This document shows positions 62,475 to 64,000 of a stretch of DNA of 64,000 nucleotides, piece after piece. Location: NCBI RefSeq assembly GCF_001039355.2, contig NW_019775500.1, positions 109,559 to 173,558 on the forward strand. Direction: 5' to 3'. A program made the position numbers and the translations under genes. The notes beneath the pieces are model-generated. The model worked only from the letters and a program-made list of their open reading frames with translations. It searched no databases and had not been told where the DNA came from. Position 1 is the first letter of the stretch. The number at the start of each line of letters is the position of its first letter. Source of the stretch: Lingula anatina (taxonomy: Eukaryota; Brachiopoda; Lingulata; Lingulida; Lingulidae).

Positions 62475-64000
62475 GATGGATGAAAGCTTCGCTTTTTCTG
62501 GAATTTTTTAGTTGAAGTAAATTGGGACCTGCCTCCTGTCAAAATGGCTGACGTTGTTGTGGCTCGCGCAAATCGGCACGTTGAACGAACCGCAATGGTT
62601 TGTTTACACAAAATTGAATATTATAATGAAGCGGTCTTTCTGCAATTCTGATTGGCCAAGTTTGACGTTTAGCTATTTCATATGCTAATACATATGAAAT
62701 TGGCCAATCAGAAGTTAATTCAAGAGACCACGTGAAAGTCATGCCTGATCATATGTTGCTACCACACCCCGAGAATGCAACACAACAAAACTCTTGTTTT
62801 CACATTCTAGTTCAAAAAGATGATATTTTTTTACTTATTTGTGTAAAAAGACATTAGTACAAGGTAATGGGTTTAGTAACATCGTTCCTATCGATCTGTA
62901 AGTTGCACGTCGAAAAATTTAGTGTTGATAACACAGCTGTTGGTTCAAACGTTTGTTTACAAGGAAATTAGGTCAATGCAGAGGTAAAGTTATGAGCCCC
63001 AGGCACAGCAATGTCGTCGTGGTGTGCAAAGTCACTTTTAGCAGTGGAGATATCATACATCTTATTAGAATTTCGAAGGAGAAAAAAATCCACGACTTTA
63101 TCTATTTAAATTGCATATTTTTATTACATCCAAATAACCGGTCAGAAGAACGATGACGTAAGTTCTCACCTGACATCACGAAGCAAATATCCTATTTTTA
63201 GTACCAGTCAAGTCGGTTCATGTCGGTTTATAGTGAGCGCGAGTTGGCGCTCAAACTCGCCAAGTTTTTGATAATCAACTGATGTACGAAATTTCCCCAC
63301 TCTGCAGTAAAATTCTGTCAGTGTTGCAATTAAAGTTTTTCTTTTTTTAAAATAACAATGCATTATATTATAAGCAATAAAGTAGTTACTTTTTTATTTT
63401 CTGTGAAAAGGGTAGGCTCTATAACATTGATTTTCAGAGAAACGGGCAAAACTATTTTTGCCTTAAATAAAAGAGGAAAAATATACTTTGGTAGGGGTAG
63501 GTAGATATACATGTACATGTGCTTATGGCGAGGTCATTTCTCAATCACCGATTTTAGGCTAGTGATAAAAATCCCCATGACAGAGTGATGATACATATTT
63601 ACAAATAAGCAAAAACGATGCTACATGCAACACATTTGGAGTGTAACCAGTATGGGCAGACTTTTTACAGTAAAAATTAACATTTTCAGTAATTTGCTAT
63701 TATAGATATATCTGAGCAAGTGTTGACCACCACTTCAATATCTTAATTGGTTGTTGATACAGCCAAAGGAAAAGTGCTGGCAGAGATGTATTTCATAATT
63801 ATTGAATCAGTGTTTATAGTTTTTCCTTTTAGTTAGCTTGGCAAAACAAGAGAGAAAATGATTTACTTATAAATATTTTATTTTTTGCCTTTACTGCCAT
63901 TATCTCTAACAGCTTAATATTTATCACACTTTTAAACCCTCAGAGATATATATTATCTATCTATCTGTGATACTTTACCACTTAATATGTCAACCAATAC
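62475..64000. other. Upstream region of the MXD gene; no further gene seen
   Basis: The first few hundred bases should hold the MXD promoter. A short inverted pair, TTCTGATTGGCCAA at about 62644 and TTGGCCAATCAGAA at about 62699, places two opposed CCAAT boxes (ATTGG/CCAAT) 40 bp apart, consistent with NF-Y sites. Beyond 62.8 kb I see no exon. Confidence 0.45.
62642..62713. promoter_or_regulatory. Inverted pair of CCAAT boxes upstream of MXD
   Basis: TTCTGATTGGCCAA and its exact reverse complement TTGGCCAATCAGAA flank about 40 bp containing a CATATGAAAT/ATTTCATATG inverted match. Both halves contain CCAAT in opposite orientation, 170-240 bp above the MXD ATG, a typical NF-Y position. It could equally be a remnant of a small inverted-repeat element. 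Confidence 0.5.

Noticed and set aside
1-64000. CRISPR arrays, prophage, bacterial operons, tRNA or rRNA genes
   Set aside because: None seen. Tandem repeats here are microsatellites or local duplications without spacers, and no tRNA-type TTCRANNC box in a clover-leaf context was spotted by eye.

Overview
This window is animal nuclear DNA. It has about ten multi-exon protein genes with short exons, GT-AG introns (two GC-AG), AT-rich introns, microsatellites and many short terminal-inverted-repeat (TIR) elements. The gene content (tryptophan hydroxylase, an MXD-type bHLH-zipper factor, SUEL lectin, ShK, Ly6-like and chitin-binding domains) fits an aquatic, probably marine, invertebrate. I cannot place it to phylum. 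There is nothing prokaryotic: no operons, CRISPR arrays or insertion sequences. Exon coordinates were derived by hand from splice consensus, reading-frame continuity and phase matching. All complete models sum to a multiple of three.

Layout. At 0.5-17.2 kb three small cysteine-rich secreted or membrane proteins lie on the minus strand: a ShKT-domain protein with a C-terminal membrane anchor (495-2205, 5' end not found), a SUEL-lectin single-pass receptor-like protein (4489-8248), and a secreted Ly6-like plus chitin-binding protein (15213-17185). Between the last two, on the plus strand, is a YccV/HspQ-like domain protein (11881-14294), tail-to-tail with the Ly6/chitin gene. At 19.8-23.1 kb (minus) is a two-coding-exon gene resembling LRIF1. 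23.1-28.9 kb has no recognisable gene. At 28.9-37.4 kb (minus) is a complete 13-exon tryptophan hydroxylase. At 38.5-48.0 kb (minus) is a TPR protein with two membrane segments; its 3' half appears twice, on either side of a single N at 42693. At 48.1-53.6 kb (plus) is a DEK_C/SWIB chromatin protein, head-to-head with the TPR gene. At 58.2-62.5 kb (minus) is an MXD (MAD) family repressor.

The genes do not form a pathway. Three are nuclear or chromatin factors (LRIF1-like, DEK_C/SWIB, MXD), one is the rate-limiting serotonin enzyme, and three are extracellular or cell-surface proteins with unusual domain combinations. The most useful observations are: the un-merged allelic overlap at the N, which gives a false gene duplication and also exposes a presence/absence polymorphic transposon; the tandemly repeated splice donor in the SWIB gene; the 118-bp bidirectional promoter; the Ly6 plus chitin-binding architecture; and the SUEL receptor with tyrosine motifs in its tail. 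No wholly new multi-gene system was identified.
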